Positions 1 to 5,888 of a DNA stretch of 5,888 bases are shown here, one piece after another. The position numbers and the translations under genes are program-made. The notes under the pieces were generated by a model. The model saw only the letters and a list, made by a program, of their open reading frames with translations. It was not told the origin of the DNA and made no database searches. Positions within the stretch are counted from its first letter, which is position 1, and the number at the start of each line of letters is the position of its first letter. The DNA is from Candidatus Gastranaerophilales bacterium (GTDB taxonomy: Bacteria > Cyanobacteriota > Vampirovibrionia > Gastranaerophilales > CAJFVJ01). The stretch lies in contig JAQUTS010000111.1 in the NCBI GenBank assembly GCA_028694275.1, positions 1 through 5,888 on the forward strand, written 5' to 3'.

Positions 1-556
1 CTTCCATTTCATGGATTTGGGAGTTTGATGTTTGAGAGCGAAGCACAACATTCGGTGCAATTTGCGTGTAGAATGTGTCTTGCATGTCTTTTGCAGGGTG
101 ATCAGGAGGGAAATTGAGCATATCAAAGTTGTAGTGCTCTGTTTCTACTTCAGGTGAGTTTTGCTTTTCTACAAGTGAAAATCCTAATCCTTGGAAAATC
201 TCTACAATTTCGTTCACTGTTGATGTTAAAGGGTGAATTTTTCCTTGCGGAATAAAATCACCGGGCAAAGTTATGTCGATTTTTTCCGATTGAAGTTTTT
301 TGTTTAATTCTTTTTGATAAAGGTGTTCATGCTTTTCTTTGATGATTTCTTCAATTTGGTTTGCTATTTTGTTTGCAAGTCCGCCTATTAATGGTTTTTG
401 ATCATTTGGGAGATCTTTTAGGCTTTTTTTGATTTCATTTAGTTCACCTTTTCTTCCCAAAAATTTTATATTGATTTCTTCTAGTTTATTTAAATCTTCA
501 ACGGTTTCAAGTTCTTTTAGAGCTTGCTCTTTAATACTCTCTAACTTTTGTTTCAT
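1..556 (-). CDS. pheS: Phenylalanyl-tRNA synthetase alpha subunit, N-terminal part (cut by window edge)
   Basis: This subunit carries the aminoacylation core of the cytoplasmic alpha2-beta2 enzyme that charges tRNA-Phe. About 185 residues are visible from the ATG at 554-556; the C-terminal part lies beyond position 1. Residues 1-90 are Lys/Glu-rich and helical, as expected for the tRNA-binding coiled-coil arm, and contain FLGRKGEL (about 32-39). The class II catalytic domain begins with GKIHPL (105-110), then PEVETEHYNFDMLN (135-148), HPAKDMQDTFY (153-163) and VLRSQTSNSQI (171-181), all in PheS order and spacing. Several normally conserved positions are changed: S instead of G before PEVE, K instead of R in HPARDMQDTFY, and SQTSNSQ in the LRTHTS region. 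An AGAGGG ribosome site (561-566, minus strand) lies 4 bases before the ATG. The gene follows the fumarase by 17 bp, so the two are probably co-transcribed. The family assignment is secure. Confidence 0.95.
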   Translation of the reverse strand, partial: MKQKLESIKEQALKELETVEDLNKLEEINIKFLGRKGELNEIKKSLKDLPNDQKPLIGGLANKIANQIEEIIKEKHEHLYQKELNKKLQSEKIDITLPGDFIPQGKIHPLTSTVNEIVEIFQGLGFSLVEKQNSPEVETEHYNFDMLNFPPDHPAKDMQDTFYTQIAPNVVLRSQTSNSQIHEME

Positions 557-573
557 GATGCCCTCTATTTATG

Positions 574-1953
574 TCAATTTTCCTCATTTATATTACCACA
601 AGCAACAAAAAGTGGCATTTTTTCTACGTAAAGTTCATATATTGCTTCAGGCCCCAAATCCTCATACGCGATGAGTTTGCAATTTTTGACACATTGTCCC
701 AAAAGCGAAGCTACACCGCCTGTTGCGCATAGATATATGGCACCGTGTTTTTGGTGCGCTTTTATTATGTCATCACGTCTTTCGCCCTTGCCTATCGTGG
801 CAATAAGACCTTTTTTGAGTAATTCTTCTGTGTAATCATCCATTCTTGTTGATGTTGTTGGGCCTATTGGGCCTATTACTTCCCCCGGGGCTGCCGGGCA
901 AGGCCCTGCGTAGAATATTATCGAATTTTTTATTTCGAATGGTTTTTGTTTATCTTCTAAAAGCCTTTTGTGGGCTGCATCGCGGGCTGTGTATATTTTG
1001 CCTGTAAGAAGAATTTTTTCGCCTGTTTTAAGTTTTTTTATACTTTCAATATCTTCTGTTGATATTTCTTTGGGCGAATCAGTGCATGTGATTTTGTCTA
1101 TTTCGTATTTTTCAAAATTATAACAGATTTGTTGCCCTATAATTGCGGATGAATGTCTTGATGCATGGCAGTTTAAACTTATTGATACGGGCAAAGAGGC
1201 AATATGGCAGGGGGCTTCGATTATTTTTAGATCTATGGCTGTTGTGTTGCCGCCTTTTCCTGACGCTCCGATATTGAGGGTGTTGATTTTTTGCAAAAAT
1301 TCCTCTTCTTTTTTTGTTCTTTTTCTGTCAAGAATGAGGGCTTTTTTTGAATTTATCGCTGATTGCTCAAGGTTTCCTCCTATGCCTATTCCAATGACAA
1401 TTGGGGGGCAAGATTTTGAAGAGGCAACTTTTACTGTGTTTAATACAAAATTGAGAATCCCATCTATTCCTTGTGCGGGATATAGCATTGCACTTTTGCT
1501 CATGTTTTCAGAGCCGCCGCCTTTTAGGCAGACAGTTATTTTTATTTGCTCACCATCGACAATCTCTGAATGAATTATTGCAGGCGCATTGTTGTGGGTG
1601 TTTTCTCTTTCAATACAAGTATTGATTGATTTTCTGAAATAATTTTCTGTATAGCATTCACCTACGGCATTTTGTATGGCAGAATTTAGACTTTTTCCTG
1701 TTATGTGGACATCTTGTCCGATTTCTAAAAACACTATAACTTGTCCTGTGTCTTGGCAAATGGGTCTTTGGTTTTTGTTTGCGATATATGCATTTTGCAA
1801 TATTTGCCCCAAAATTTCTTTTGAGGTGGTATTTTGTTCATTGTAATAGGCATTTTGCAAAAGCATGAATGTGTTTTTATCAAGGCACGTTGCGGATTTT
1901 TTGCAAAGCGTTTTTATTGCTTCTTCGATTTTTGAGGTGTTAATTTCTATCAT
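574..1953 (-). CDS. Class I fumarate hydratase, fused alpha and beta parts (4Fe-4S)
   Basis: It probably interconverts fumarate and malate in the cytoplasm using an oxygen-sensitive 4Fe-4S cluster. The 459 residues hold both halves that many bacteria encode as separate genes. The alpha part (about 1-283) has RPICQDTG (63-70), KGGGSEN (144-150), SCPPIVIGIGIGG (181-193) and CHASRH (262-267). The likely cluster ligands are C66, C182 and C262. The beta part (about 284-459) has GKIYTARDAAHKR (318-330), YAGPCPAAPGEVIGPIGPTT (348-367), IGKGERRD (387-394) and EDLGPEAIYEL (431-441). The total is close to the sum of separate alpha (about 280) and beta (about 185) chains and shorter than the roughly 550-residue enterobacterial FumA, so this looks like a direct fusion. 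The start is the first ATG; only a weak AAGA-like ribosome site precedes it. Tartrate dehydratase and related hydro-lyases share these domains, so fumarate is inferred as the substrate. It is the first gene of an apparent two-gene unit with pheS. Confidence 0.92.
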   Translation of the reverse strand: MIEINTSKIEEAIKTLCKKSATCLDKNTFMLLQNAYYNEQNTTSKEILGQILQNAYIANKNQRPICQDTGQVIVFLEIGQDVHITGKSLNSAIQNAVGECYTENYFRKSINTCIERENTHNNAPAIIHSEIVDGEQIKITVCLKGGGSENMSKSAMLYPAQGIDGILNFVLNTVKVASSKSCPPIVIGIGIGGNLEQSAINSKKALILDRKRTKKEEEFLQKINTLNIGASGKGGNTTAIDLKIIEAPCHIASLPVSISLNCHASRHSSAIIGQQICYNFEKYEIDKITCTDSPKEISTEDIESIKKLKTGEKILLTGKIYTARDAAHKRLLEDKQKPFEIKNSIIFYAGPCPAAPGEVIGPIGPTTSTRMDDYTEELLKKGLIATIGKGERRDDIIKAHQKHGAIYLCATGGVASLLGQCVKNCKLIAYEDLGPEAIYELYVEKMPLFVACGNINEEN

Positions 1954-1973
1954 TTCTTAAAAATACTACCAAA

Positions 1974-2002
1974 TTGAAACTTTTCATATAAAATTATATT
2001 AT
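1974..2002 (+). promoter_or_regulatory. Sigma-70-type promoter for the def-fmt-peptidase operon
   Basis: TTGAAA (1974-1979) and TATTAT (1997-2002) are separated by exactly 17 bp, each differing from consensus at one base. Transcription would start near 2009, giving a leader of about 20 nt. An AAGGTG ribosome site (2020-2025) precedes the def ATG by 4 bases. It overlaps the minus-strand -10 candidates, so the two directions may compete for polymerase. Confidence 0.65.
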
Positions 2003-2003
2003 A
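1993..2003 (-). promoter_or_regulatory. Candidate -10 elements for the fumarase-pheS unit
   Basis: On the minus strand two overlapping perfect TATAAT hexamers occur at 1998-2003 and 1993-1998, about 40-50 bp before the fumarase start. No good -35 lies 16-18 bp upstream of either (TTATTA is the best for the second; TTTACA lies 20 bp from the first). The region is very AT-rich, so chance matches are likely. Position in a divergent intergenic gap is the main support. Confidence 0.35.
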
Positions 2004-2029
2004 AATGTATAGATTTAATAAGGTGTAAA

Positions 2030-2614
2030 ATGGCGATTAGAAAAATTTTAGTTTATGGCGATGAAATCTTAAGAACTCCGTCTAAAGAAGTCCACAAGGT
2101 TTCTTCAAAGATAAAAACATTAGTTAAAGACTTGCGCGATACTATGTATTCTGCTAACGGTGTGGGGCTTGCAGCTCCGCAAATCGGTGAAAATCTCAGA
2201 GTATTTGTCATTGATGTGGCTGATGAAGATGCTCCTCCAAATCCGATTGTTTTTATAAATCCCAAAATTATCAAAAAAGAAGGTGCAGTAAATAGCTATG
2301 AGGGCTGCTTGAGCTTCCCTGAAGCTTATACGAATGTACGCAGATATGCGAATGTAAAAGTGAAGGCGATGGATTCTTCAGGGCGTTCTTTTGTTCTTGA
2401 AGCTACAGACGGAAGCCTTTTGGCTAGGGCAATTCAGCATGAATTTGATCATTTGGACGGGGTTTTGTTCGTTGATCATGCAAGAAATCGTTTTGAAACA
2501 GACAGTGTTTTAAAAGAGCATAATTTGCCTCCCATTCAAAGTGAAAAATTGATTGATGAACCTGAGTTGGAAGATCAAATTTCTAAAGTGCAATCTCAGG
2601 AGCTGCCTGAATGA
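2030..2614 (+). CDS. def: Peptide deformylase
   Basis: This metal-dependent cytoplasmic hydrolase removes the formyl group from the N-terminal methionine of new proteins at the ribosome exit. All three family motifs are present in the 194 residues: GVGLAAPQIG (44-53), EGCLS (91-95, metal ligand C93) and QHEFDHLDG (136-144, ligands H137 and H141, catalytic E138). The first 160 residues match the usual domain. The last 30 or so (from about 165) form an acidic, Glu-rich tail without a recognised motif. The ATG has an AAGGTG ribosome site, and a good promoter lies directly upstream, making this the first gene of the operon. Its TGA overlaps the fmt ATG (ATGA), which suggests translational coupling of the enzymes that add and remove the formyl group. 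Confidence 0.97.
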   Translation: MAIRKILVYGDEILRTPSKEVHKVSSKIKTLVKDLRDTMYSANGVGLAAPQIGENLRVFVIDVADEDAPPNPIVFINPKIIKKEGAVNSYEGCLSFPEAYTNVRRYANVKVKAMDSSGRSFVLEATDGSLLARAIQHEFDHLDGVLFVDHARNRFETDSVLKEHNLPPIQSEKLIDEPELEDQISKVQSQELPE

Positions 2615-3540
2615 AAATAGTCTTTATGGGGACTCCTGATATTGCAGTTTCTCCTTTGGAATATCTTATAGCCTCTGATTTTGTTGAGGTTTTGGCCGTT
2701 GTAACTCAGCCCGATCGACCATCAGGGCGCGGGCACAAACTTATGTCTCCACCGGTTAAAGTTTTGGCGGAGTCAAAAGGTGTTGAAGTTTTTCAAACAG
2801 AATCCATCAGAAAAGATACAGTTTTGATGGAAAAGTTAAAAGAATTGGAGCCTGATTTTTTTGTTACTGTGGCTTTTGGGCAAATTTTGTCCCAAGAAGT
2901 TTTGGATATTCCAAAATACGGAACAATTAACCTTCATGCTTCGTTATTGCCTGAGTACAGAGGTGCAAATCCATTACAAAGAGCCATAGTTGATGGTAAA
3001 AAAATAACAGGCGTTACGACGATGTTGACGGTTTTGGCTTTGGATGCCGGTGATATGCTTTTGACAAAAGAGATAGAAATTACGCCTTCTATGACGACTC
3101 CAGAACTTGCTCTTAGGGTTTCTGATTGCGGCGGTGAGCTTTTGGCAGAAACTATTTTGAATTTTGAAAAAATCACACCTAAAAAACAAGACGAGTCAAA
3201 AGTTACTTTTGCTAATAAATTTAAAAAAGAAGATGGCTTTTTGAATTTTGATTTGGATGCTTTGACTTTGCATAACTTTATTCGTGGAATGCAGCCTTGG
3301 CCTTGTGTTTTCCTTCCATTTAGAGGTGATAATATCAAAATCTTAGCTTCTGATGTGATTGATGAAATTACAACAGGGTGTGTTGGTGAAATATTAAAAA
3401 TATCTAAAGAAGGAATACAAATACAAACTAAAAAGGGTATACTTTTAATTAAGAATCTGCAACCTCCGAACAAAAAAGCTATGAATGCTTTTGACTGGGC
3501 TAATGGGGTGCAAGTAAAAACAGGTCAGATTTTTGAATAA
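2611..3540 (+). CDS. fmt: Methionyl-tRNA formyltransferase
   Basis: This enzyme transfers a formyl group from 10-formyltetrahydrofolate to Met-tRNA(fMet) for initiation in the cytoplasm. The 309 residues are typical family length. The N-terminal Rossmann-like domain begins MKIVFMGTPDIAV and contains QPDRPSGRG (33-41), the tRNA-contacting loop. The catalytic residues are visible as N107 and H109 in INLHASLLPEYRGA (106-119) and D145 in LDAGDM (144-149). The C-terminal barrel domain has the usual LHNFIRGMQPWP (220-231) and ends with FDWANG (294-299). The ATG overlaps the def stop by 4 bp and has an AGGAG ribosome site (2598-2602) inside the end of def. No residue of the active site is missing. 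Confidence 0.97.
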   Translation: MKIVFMGTPDIAVSPLEYLIASDFVEVLAVVTQPDRPSGRGHKLMSPPVKVLAESKGVEVFQTESIRKDTVLMEKLKELEPDFFVTVAFGQILSQEVLDIPKYGTINLHASLLPEYRGANPLQRAIVDGKKITGVTTMLTVLALDAGDMLLTKEIEITPSMTTPELALRVSDCGGELLAETILNFEKITPKKQDESKVTFANKFKKEDGFLNFDLDALTLHNFIRGMQPWPCVFLPFRGDNIKILASDVIDEITTGCVGEILKISKEGIQIQTKKGILLIKNLQPPNKKAMNAFDWANGVQVKTGQIFE

Positions 3541-3561
3541 ATTTTGATAAAGGAGAACGAT

Positions 3562-4275
3562 ATGTTTTTTGACAGTACATATTTGATGTTAGCTTTGTTT
3601 AGGCTTTTGTTGACTGGACTGCCTCAGCTTTGGGTCAGAAGTACCTAAAAGCATTTTACTCAAGTGCCTGTAAGGGTTGGCTTGAGCGGTGCTGATGTTG
3701 CAAGAAAGATTTTGGCGACGAATAATATTTCGGATGTTTGTGTTGAGTCGACTCCAGGCGAGTTGTCTGATCATTATGATCCGCGCGATAAGGTTGTGCG
3801 CTTGTCAGAAGATATTTATCACGGAAGAAGTATTTCTGCTCTTGGGATTGCAGCCCATGAGGTTGGGCATGCCATACAGGATAACAAAGGTTATTTGCCG
3901 ATGAGAATTCGTTCAGGCTTGTTTCCTGCTGTGATGCTTGGGCAAATGCTCGGTCCTTGGCTTATGATTATAGGTATTATGCTGCGTTCTGCTTCAGGGT
4001 TTGGCTTTGGGGATCAGATTGCAATTGTTGGTTTGGTTTTTTATGCAAGTGTGTTTTTGTTCCAGCTTGTGACATTGCCTGTTGAGATTAATGCTTCTCA
4101 AAGAGCTGTCAAGGCTCTCGCTAGCGGTGGGTATTTACTCGAGGGTGAGGAGATTTCGGGTGGTAAGAAAGTTCTTACTGCTGCGGCTTTTACTTATATA
4201 GCGGCTGCTTTATATTCATTGTTGGAACTTGCGTATTGGGCGTGGAGAGTTTTTGGTTCAAGACAAAGAGATTAA
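3562..4275 (+). pseudogene. yugP: YugP-type membrane zinc metallopeptidase, interrupted by an in-frame TAA
   Basis: The family comprises membrane-bound neutral zinc peptidases of about 225-235 residues with poorly known substrates. A strong ribosome site (AAAGGAGAA, 3549-3557) precedes ATG 3562, and the reading MFFDSTYLMLALF matches the usual family N-terminus with its first membrane segment. Codon 29 is TAA (3646-3648). The same frame then continues without any shift as KHFTQVPVRVGLSGADVAR, where relatives read STF-KKYSQV-type sequence, so the stop replaces an aromatic residue. The rest is intact to 4275: DHYDPR (about 71-76 of the full frame), AAHEVGHAIQ with the HEXXH zinc site (H99, E100, H103), LPVEINAS (172-179), and three further hydrophobic segments. 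Restart could occur at GTG 3664, or at TTG 3682 which has AAGGG at 3672-3676; either product would lack the first membrane segment but keep the zinc site. Nonsense mutation, sequence error and functional restart remain open. It lies 21 bp after fmt in the same operon. Confidence 0.85.
3646..3648 (+). other. Premature TAA inside the zinc peptidase gene
   Basis: The codon lies between ACC and AAG in an otherwise open frame from ATG 3562 to the stop at 4273-4275. TAA also ends fmt in this window, so reassignment of TAA is unlikely. No slippery run that would suggest programmed frameshifting is needed, because the upstream and downstream frames are the same. Confidence 0.85.
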
Positions 4276-4278
4276 TCC

Positions 4279-4307
4279 TTGAAAACCGAGTATGTTTTTA
4301 ATAATAT
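4279..4307 (+). promoter_or_regulatory. Promoter-like sequence before the outermost tRNA head
   Basis: TTGAAA (4279-4284) and TAATAT (4302-4307) are 17 bp apart, just after the peptidase stop. The end of the -10 lies 12 bp before the first tRNA-like head at 4320. This sequence is not part of the repeat unit and differs from the promoter copied in the repeats, so it may be the original promoter of the locus. Confidence 0.5.
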
Positions 4308-4319
4308 TTTATTTGGAAT

Positions 4320-4617
4320 CGGGTGATTAGCGCAGCCCGAGCGAGCGTAGAGCTTGCGAGAAGTGTAAAAAACCGCACTTGTGCGCTGACAAGCAAATAC
4401 TTACAATTTAATAATAAAATCGGGGCGTAGCGCAGCCCGAGCGAGCGTAGAGCTTGCGAGAGTGTAAAAAACCGCACTTGTGCGCTGACAAGCAAATACT
4501 TACAATTTAATAATAAAATCGGGGCGTAGCGCAGCCCGAGCGAGCGTATAGCTTGCGAGAAGTGTAAAAAAGCACTTGTGCGCTGACAAGCAAATACTTA
4601 CAATTTGATAATAAAAT
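4320..4617 (+). repeat. Left array: three units, each tRNA 5' head plus an 82-84 bp spacer carrying a promoter
   Basis: The units lie at 4320-4420, 4421-4519 and 4520-4617 (101, 99 and 98 bp). Each begins with a tRNA 5' head: CGGGTGATTAGCGCAGC in unit 1 and CGGGGCGTAGCGCAGC in units 2 and 3. The intact tRNA starts CGGGACGTAGCGCAGC. Homology to the tRNA stops in the D-loop. The spacers (4337-4420, 4437-4519, 4536-4617) are nearly identical. Each has a GCGAGC/GCTTGC hairpin (4341-4346 with 4352-4357 in unit 1), an A6 run, a CGCACTTGTGCG palindrome (shortened in unit 3) and a TTGTGC-N17-TACAAT promoter whose -10 ends 13 bp before the next head. The heads lack an anticodon arm and T-arm and cannot be tRNAs. 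No credible protein is encoded. Confidence 0.95.
4576..4604 (+). promoter_or_regulatory. Likely promoter of tRNA-Pro, copied in the left repeats
   Basis: TTGTGC (4576-4581) and TACAAT (4599-4604) are 17 bp apart. Transcription would start near 4611, leaving a short 5' leader before the tRNA. The same pair occurs in the first two left spacers (4379-4384 with 4402-4407; 4478-4483 with 4501-4506) at the same distance from the next head. CTGACA (4583-4588) with GATAAT (4607-4612), 18 bp apart, is an alternative, but its start point would fall at the tRNA end. Confidence 0.5.
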
Positions 4618-4673
<56 letters not shown>

Positions 4674-4691
<18 letters not shown>

Positions 4692-5021
4692 TTTTATTGC
4701 TAAAATCGTTCTCCAGGTTGAACCAACGGTTTACCCTTTCGGGCATCCTCATCTCTAGCTCGCTTCGCTCACAGAGCTGAAGACAAATCCTGTCGTTCCG
4801 ATTTTATTACTAAAATCGTTCTCCAGGTTGAACCAACAGTTTACCCTTTCGGGCATCCTCATTTCTAGCTCGTTTCACTCACAGAGCTGAAGACAAATCC
4901 TGTCGTTCCGATTTTATTACTAAAATCGTTCTCCAGGTTGAACCAACGGTTTACCCTTTCGGGCATCCTCATCTCTAGTTCGCTTCACTCACAGAGCTGA
5001 AGACAAATCCTGTTGTTTTGA
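4674..5021 (+). repeat. Right array: three exact 110-bp units, each tRNA 3' tail plus a 92-bp spacer
   Basis: The tRNA tail from the T-loop to the discriminator (18 bases, CAAATCCTGTCGTTCCGA, 4674-4691) recurs identically at 4784-4801 and 4894-4911. It recurs with three C-to-T changes at 5004-5021. The three spacers (4692-4783, 4802-4893, 4912-5003) are each 92 bp and differ at only a few bases. Each can fold into the CGATTTTA hairpin, a TGAACC/GGTTTA hairpin, a CCC/GGG hairpin with a TTTC loop, and AGCTC/GAGCT. Unit length is not a multiple of three, and no credible protein is encoded on either strand. Confidence 0.95.
4689..4708 (+). other. AT-rich hairpin overlapping the tRNA 3' end
   Basis: CGATTTTA (4689-4696) pairs perfectly with TAAAATCG (4701-4708) around a 4-base loop. 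The first three bases are the last three of the tRNA. No T-run follows, so it is a poor terminator; it could affect 3' trimming of the precursor. The stem recurs unchanged in the other two right-hand units, where only the loop differs (TTAC instead of TTGC). Confidence 0.5.
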
Positions 5022-5028
5022 TTAAATA

Positions 5029-5057
5029 AAAAAGAGAAGCAACAAGCTTCTCTTTTT
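5029..5057. terminator. Bidirectional Rho-independent terminator
   Basis: A 12-bp perfect stem (5029-5040 with 5046-5057; core AGAGAAGC/GCTTCTCT) encloses the loop AACAA. It ends in TTTTTGTTTG on the plus strand and in TTTTTTATTT on the minus strand. It therefore can stop transcription from the tRNA array on one side and from the glycosidase-like gene, whose stop is 22 bp away, on the other. Confidence 0.9.
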
Positions 5058-5078
5058 GTTTGTCCCGTATTTACCGTA

Positions 5079-5888
5079 TTAAATAGCTTTTTGTCTGTTG
5101 TTTGTATTTAGATATTGTTTGCTGTTTAAGTATGCTTGGATTTTGATATGGTTTTGATTTTGTCCAATCCCGTGAGAACCTTTGAATGCGGTTGAGATTT
5201 TTTTCAAAATTGTTGTTGCGCTGCCTTTTGGAAGTTCGAATTTTTCAATAAAATTGGCTGATTGACCAGGCTTGTAGTTTTTGTATTCTTCCATACTTGA
5301 GAATTTTCGCAATGTCTTTTCGCCGTATTCTTCACATACGCCAAAGATTGCACTACCTTTTTCTTTTATGTCTTTGAAGCAAGTTCCAACCGCAAGGCCG
5401 CCGGCTAATCCTACAACAACTGCGCCGTCTTTATTTTGGTCAATAGTTATTTTGTCCAAAGAGCCGGCTTCAGGTGAGTGAACCAGACAAATTAGTTCTG
5501 AAAGTTTGTTGTATCTGAACATTGCCATAACATTGGCATTGTTTGTTGATAACATGACTGTTTCACCATTTGACAATGGGGATAATGCTTTGTCAGTTTT
5601 ATTGTATTTTCTTCTTTCATTTATTGCTTGTTTTTTATCGTAATATTCTTCTATGAATTGTTTTCTTTCTCCGTCTTTGCCTTTAGCCCATTCACGGTGG
5701 GCTACGTTTCTGTTTTGTGCGTAGATGTTTTTACTTGGAGTCTCATAGCCTGTGGCACCGTACTCGTCTCCTGCGTATGTAGTGTTTCTGCCGGGCATTA
5801 CTGATAGAATTTCATCCATCATAAGCATTTTGTCCAAAGCAGGTTTTAAGATAGCTTCAAAAGTTTTGTCGGAAAGATCATTTTCTTT
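5079..5888 (-). CDS. GH13 (alpha-amylase family)-like protein, C-terminal part (cut by window edge)
   Basis: The frame is open from the window edge to the TAA at 5079-5081, giving 269 visible residues; the true start lies beyond 5888. A TTG at 5835-5837 could be called as a start, but the 17 codons before it are also open (KENDLSDKTFEAILKPA), and the text reads as the middle of a domain. Visible residues 32-44 (PGRNTTYAGDEYG) match the GH13 pattern LPGxPxxYxGDExG near the end of the catalytic barrel. IYAQNRNVAHREW (55-67) follows, then an FIEEYYDKKQAINERRK helix (78-94) and SNGETVML (106-113) with NANVMAMFRYN (117-127), as at the start of the C-terminal beta-sandwich domain. The final 30 residues are rich in Asn and Gln. 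Family membership rests on these motifs; the catalytic Asp and Glu would lie outside the window, so substrate and activity are unknown. It converges with the tRNA region on a shared terminator. Confidence 0.65.
   Translation of the reverse strand, partial: KENDLSDKTFEAILKPALDKMLMMDEILSVMPGRNTTYAGDEYGATGYETPSKNIYAQNRNVAHREWAKGKDGERKQFIEEYYDKKQAINERRKYNKTDKALSPLSNGETVMLSTNNANVMAMFRYNKLSELICLVHSPEAGSLDKITIDQNKDGAVVVGLAGGLAVGTCFKDIKEKGSAIFGVCEEYGEKTLRKFSSMEEYKNYKPGQSANFIEKFELPKGSATTILKKISTAFKGSHGIGQNQNHIKIQAYLNSKQYLNTNNRQKAI

Noticed and set aside
1235..1573. Plus-strand open frame inside the fumarase gene
   Set aside because: It is a shadow of the conserved fumarase frame and contains only low-complexity hydrophobic and Pro-rich text.
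2934..3473. Long minus-strand open frame inside fmt
   Set aside because: It lies wholly within fmt, which has all family motifs; the antisense reading shows no recognisable domain or ribosome site.
3562..3700. Frameshift in the peptidase gene
   Set aside because: The parts before and after the TAA are in the same frame and align to the family without a gap; a +2 frame reading through 3602-3700 does not match the family as well.
4298..4495. Minus-strand open frame of 65 codons across the left array
   Set aside because: It only reads repeated spacer DNA, repeating the same residues (LVSAQVRFFTL), has no ribosome site, and resembles no protein.

Overview
The window comes from an AT-rich bacterial chromosome. 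It holds housekeeping genes around one tRNA locus with an unusual structure. The def-fmt-zinc peptidase order resembles many Firmicutes. The tRNA lacks an encoded CCA, and the sequence composition would also fit a gut bacterium such as Vampirovibrionia/Melainabacteria. I cannot settle the phylum from sequence alone.

Left part, minus strand (1-1953): a compact fused class I fumarase (alpha and beta parts in one chain) lies 17 bp upstream of pheS. pheS starts at 556 and runs off the left edge. A 76-bp AT-rich divergent promoter region (1954-2029) separates this pair from a plus-strand operon.

Middle, plus strand (2030-4275): def (peptide deformylase) overlaps fmt (methionyl-tRNA formyltransferase) by 4 bp. 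These two enzymes add and remove the N-formyl group of initiator methionine. 21 bp further on is a YugP-type membrane zinc metallopeptidase gene, interrupted by one in-frame TAA after codon 28.

Right part (4276-5078, no protein gene): an intact tRNA-Pro(GGG) at 4618-4691 sits inside two tandem arrays. On its left are three units of 98-101 bp, each starting with a copy of the tRNA 5' head (acceptor 5' strand to D-loop) and ending in a promoter-like sequence. On its right are three units of exactly 110 bp, which repeat the tRNA 3' tail (T-loop to discriminator). The counts are symmetrical (three extra heads, three extra tails). The outermost copies are the most diverged on both sides, and every outer copy lacks the same tRNA middle. 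This is the most interesting feature of the window and suggests repeated nested insertion of a tRNA-carrying cassette into the tRNA itself. A strong bidirectional terminator (5029-5057) closes the region.

Right edge, minus strand (5079-5888): the C-terminal part of a protein resembling GH13 (alpha-amylase family) glycoside hydrolases, whose N-terminus lies beyond the window.
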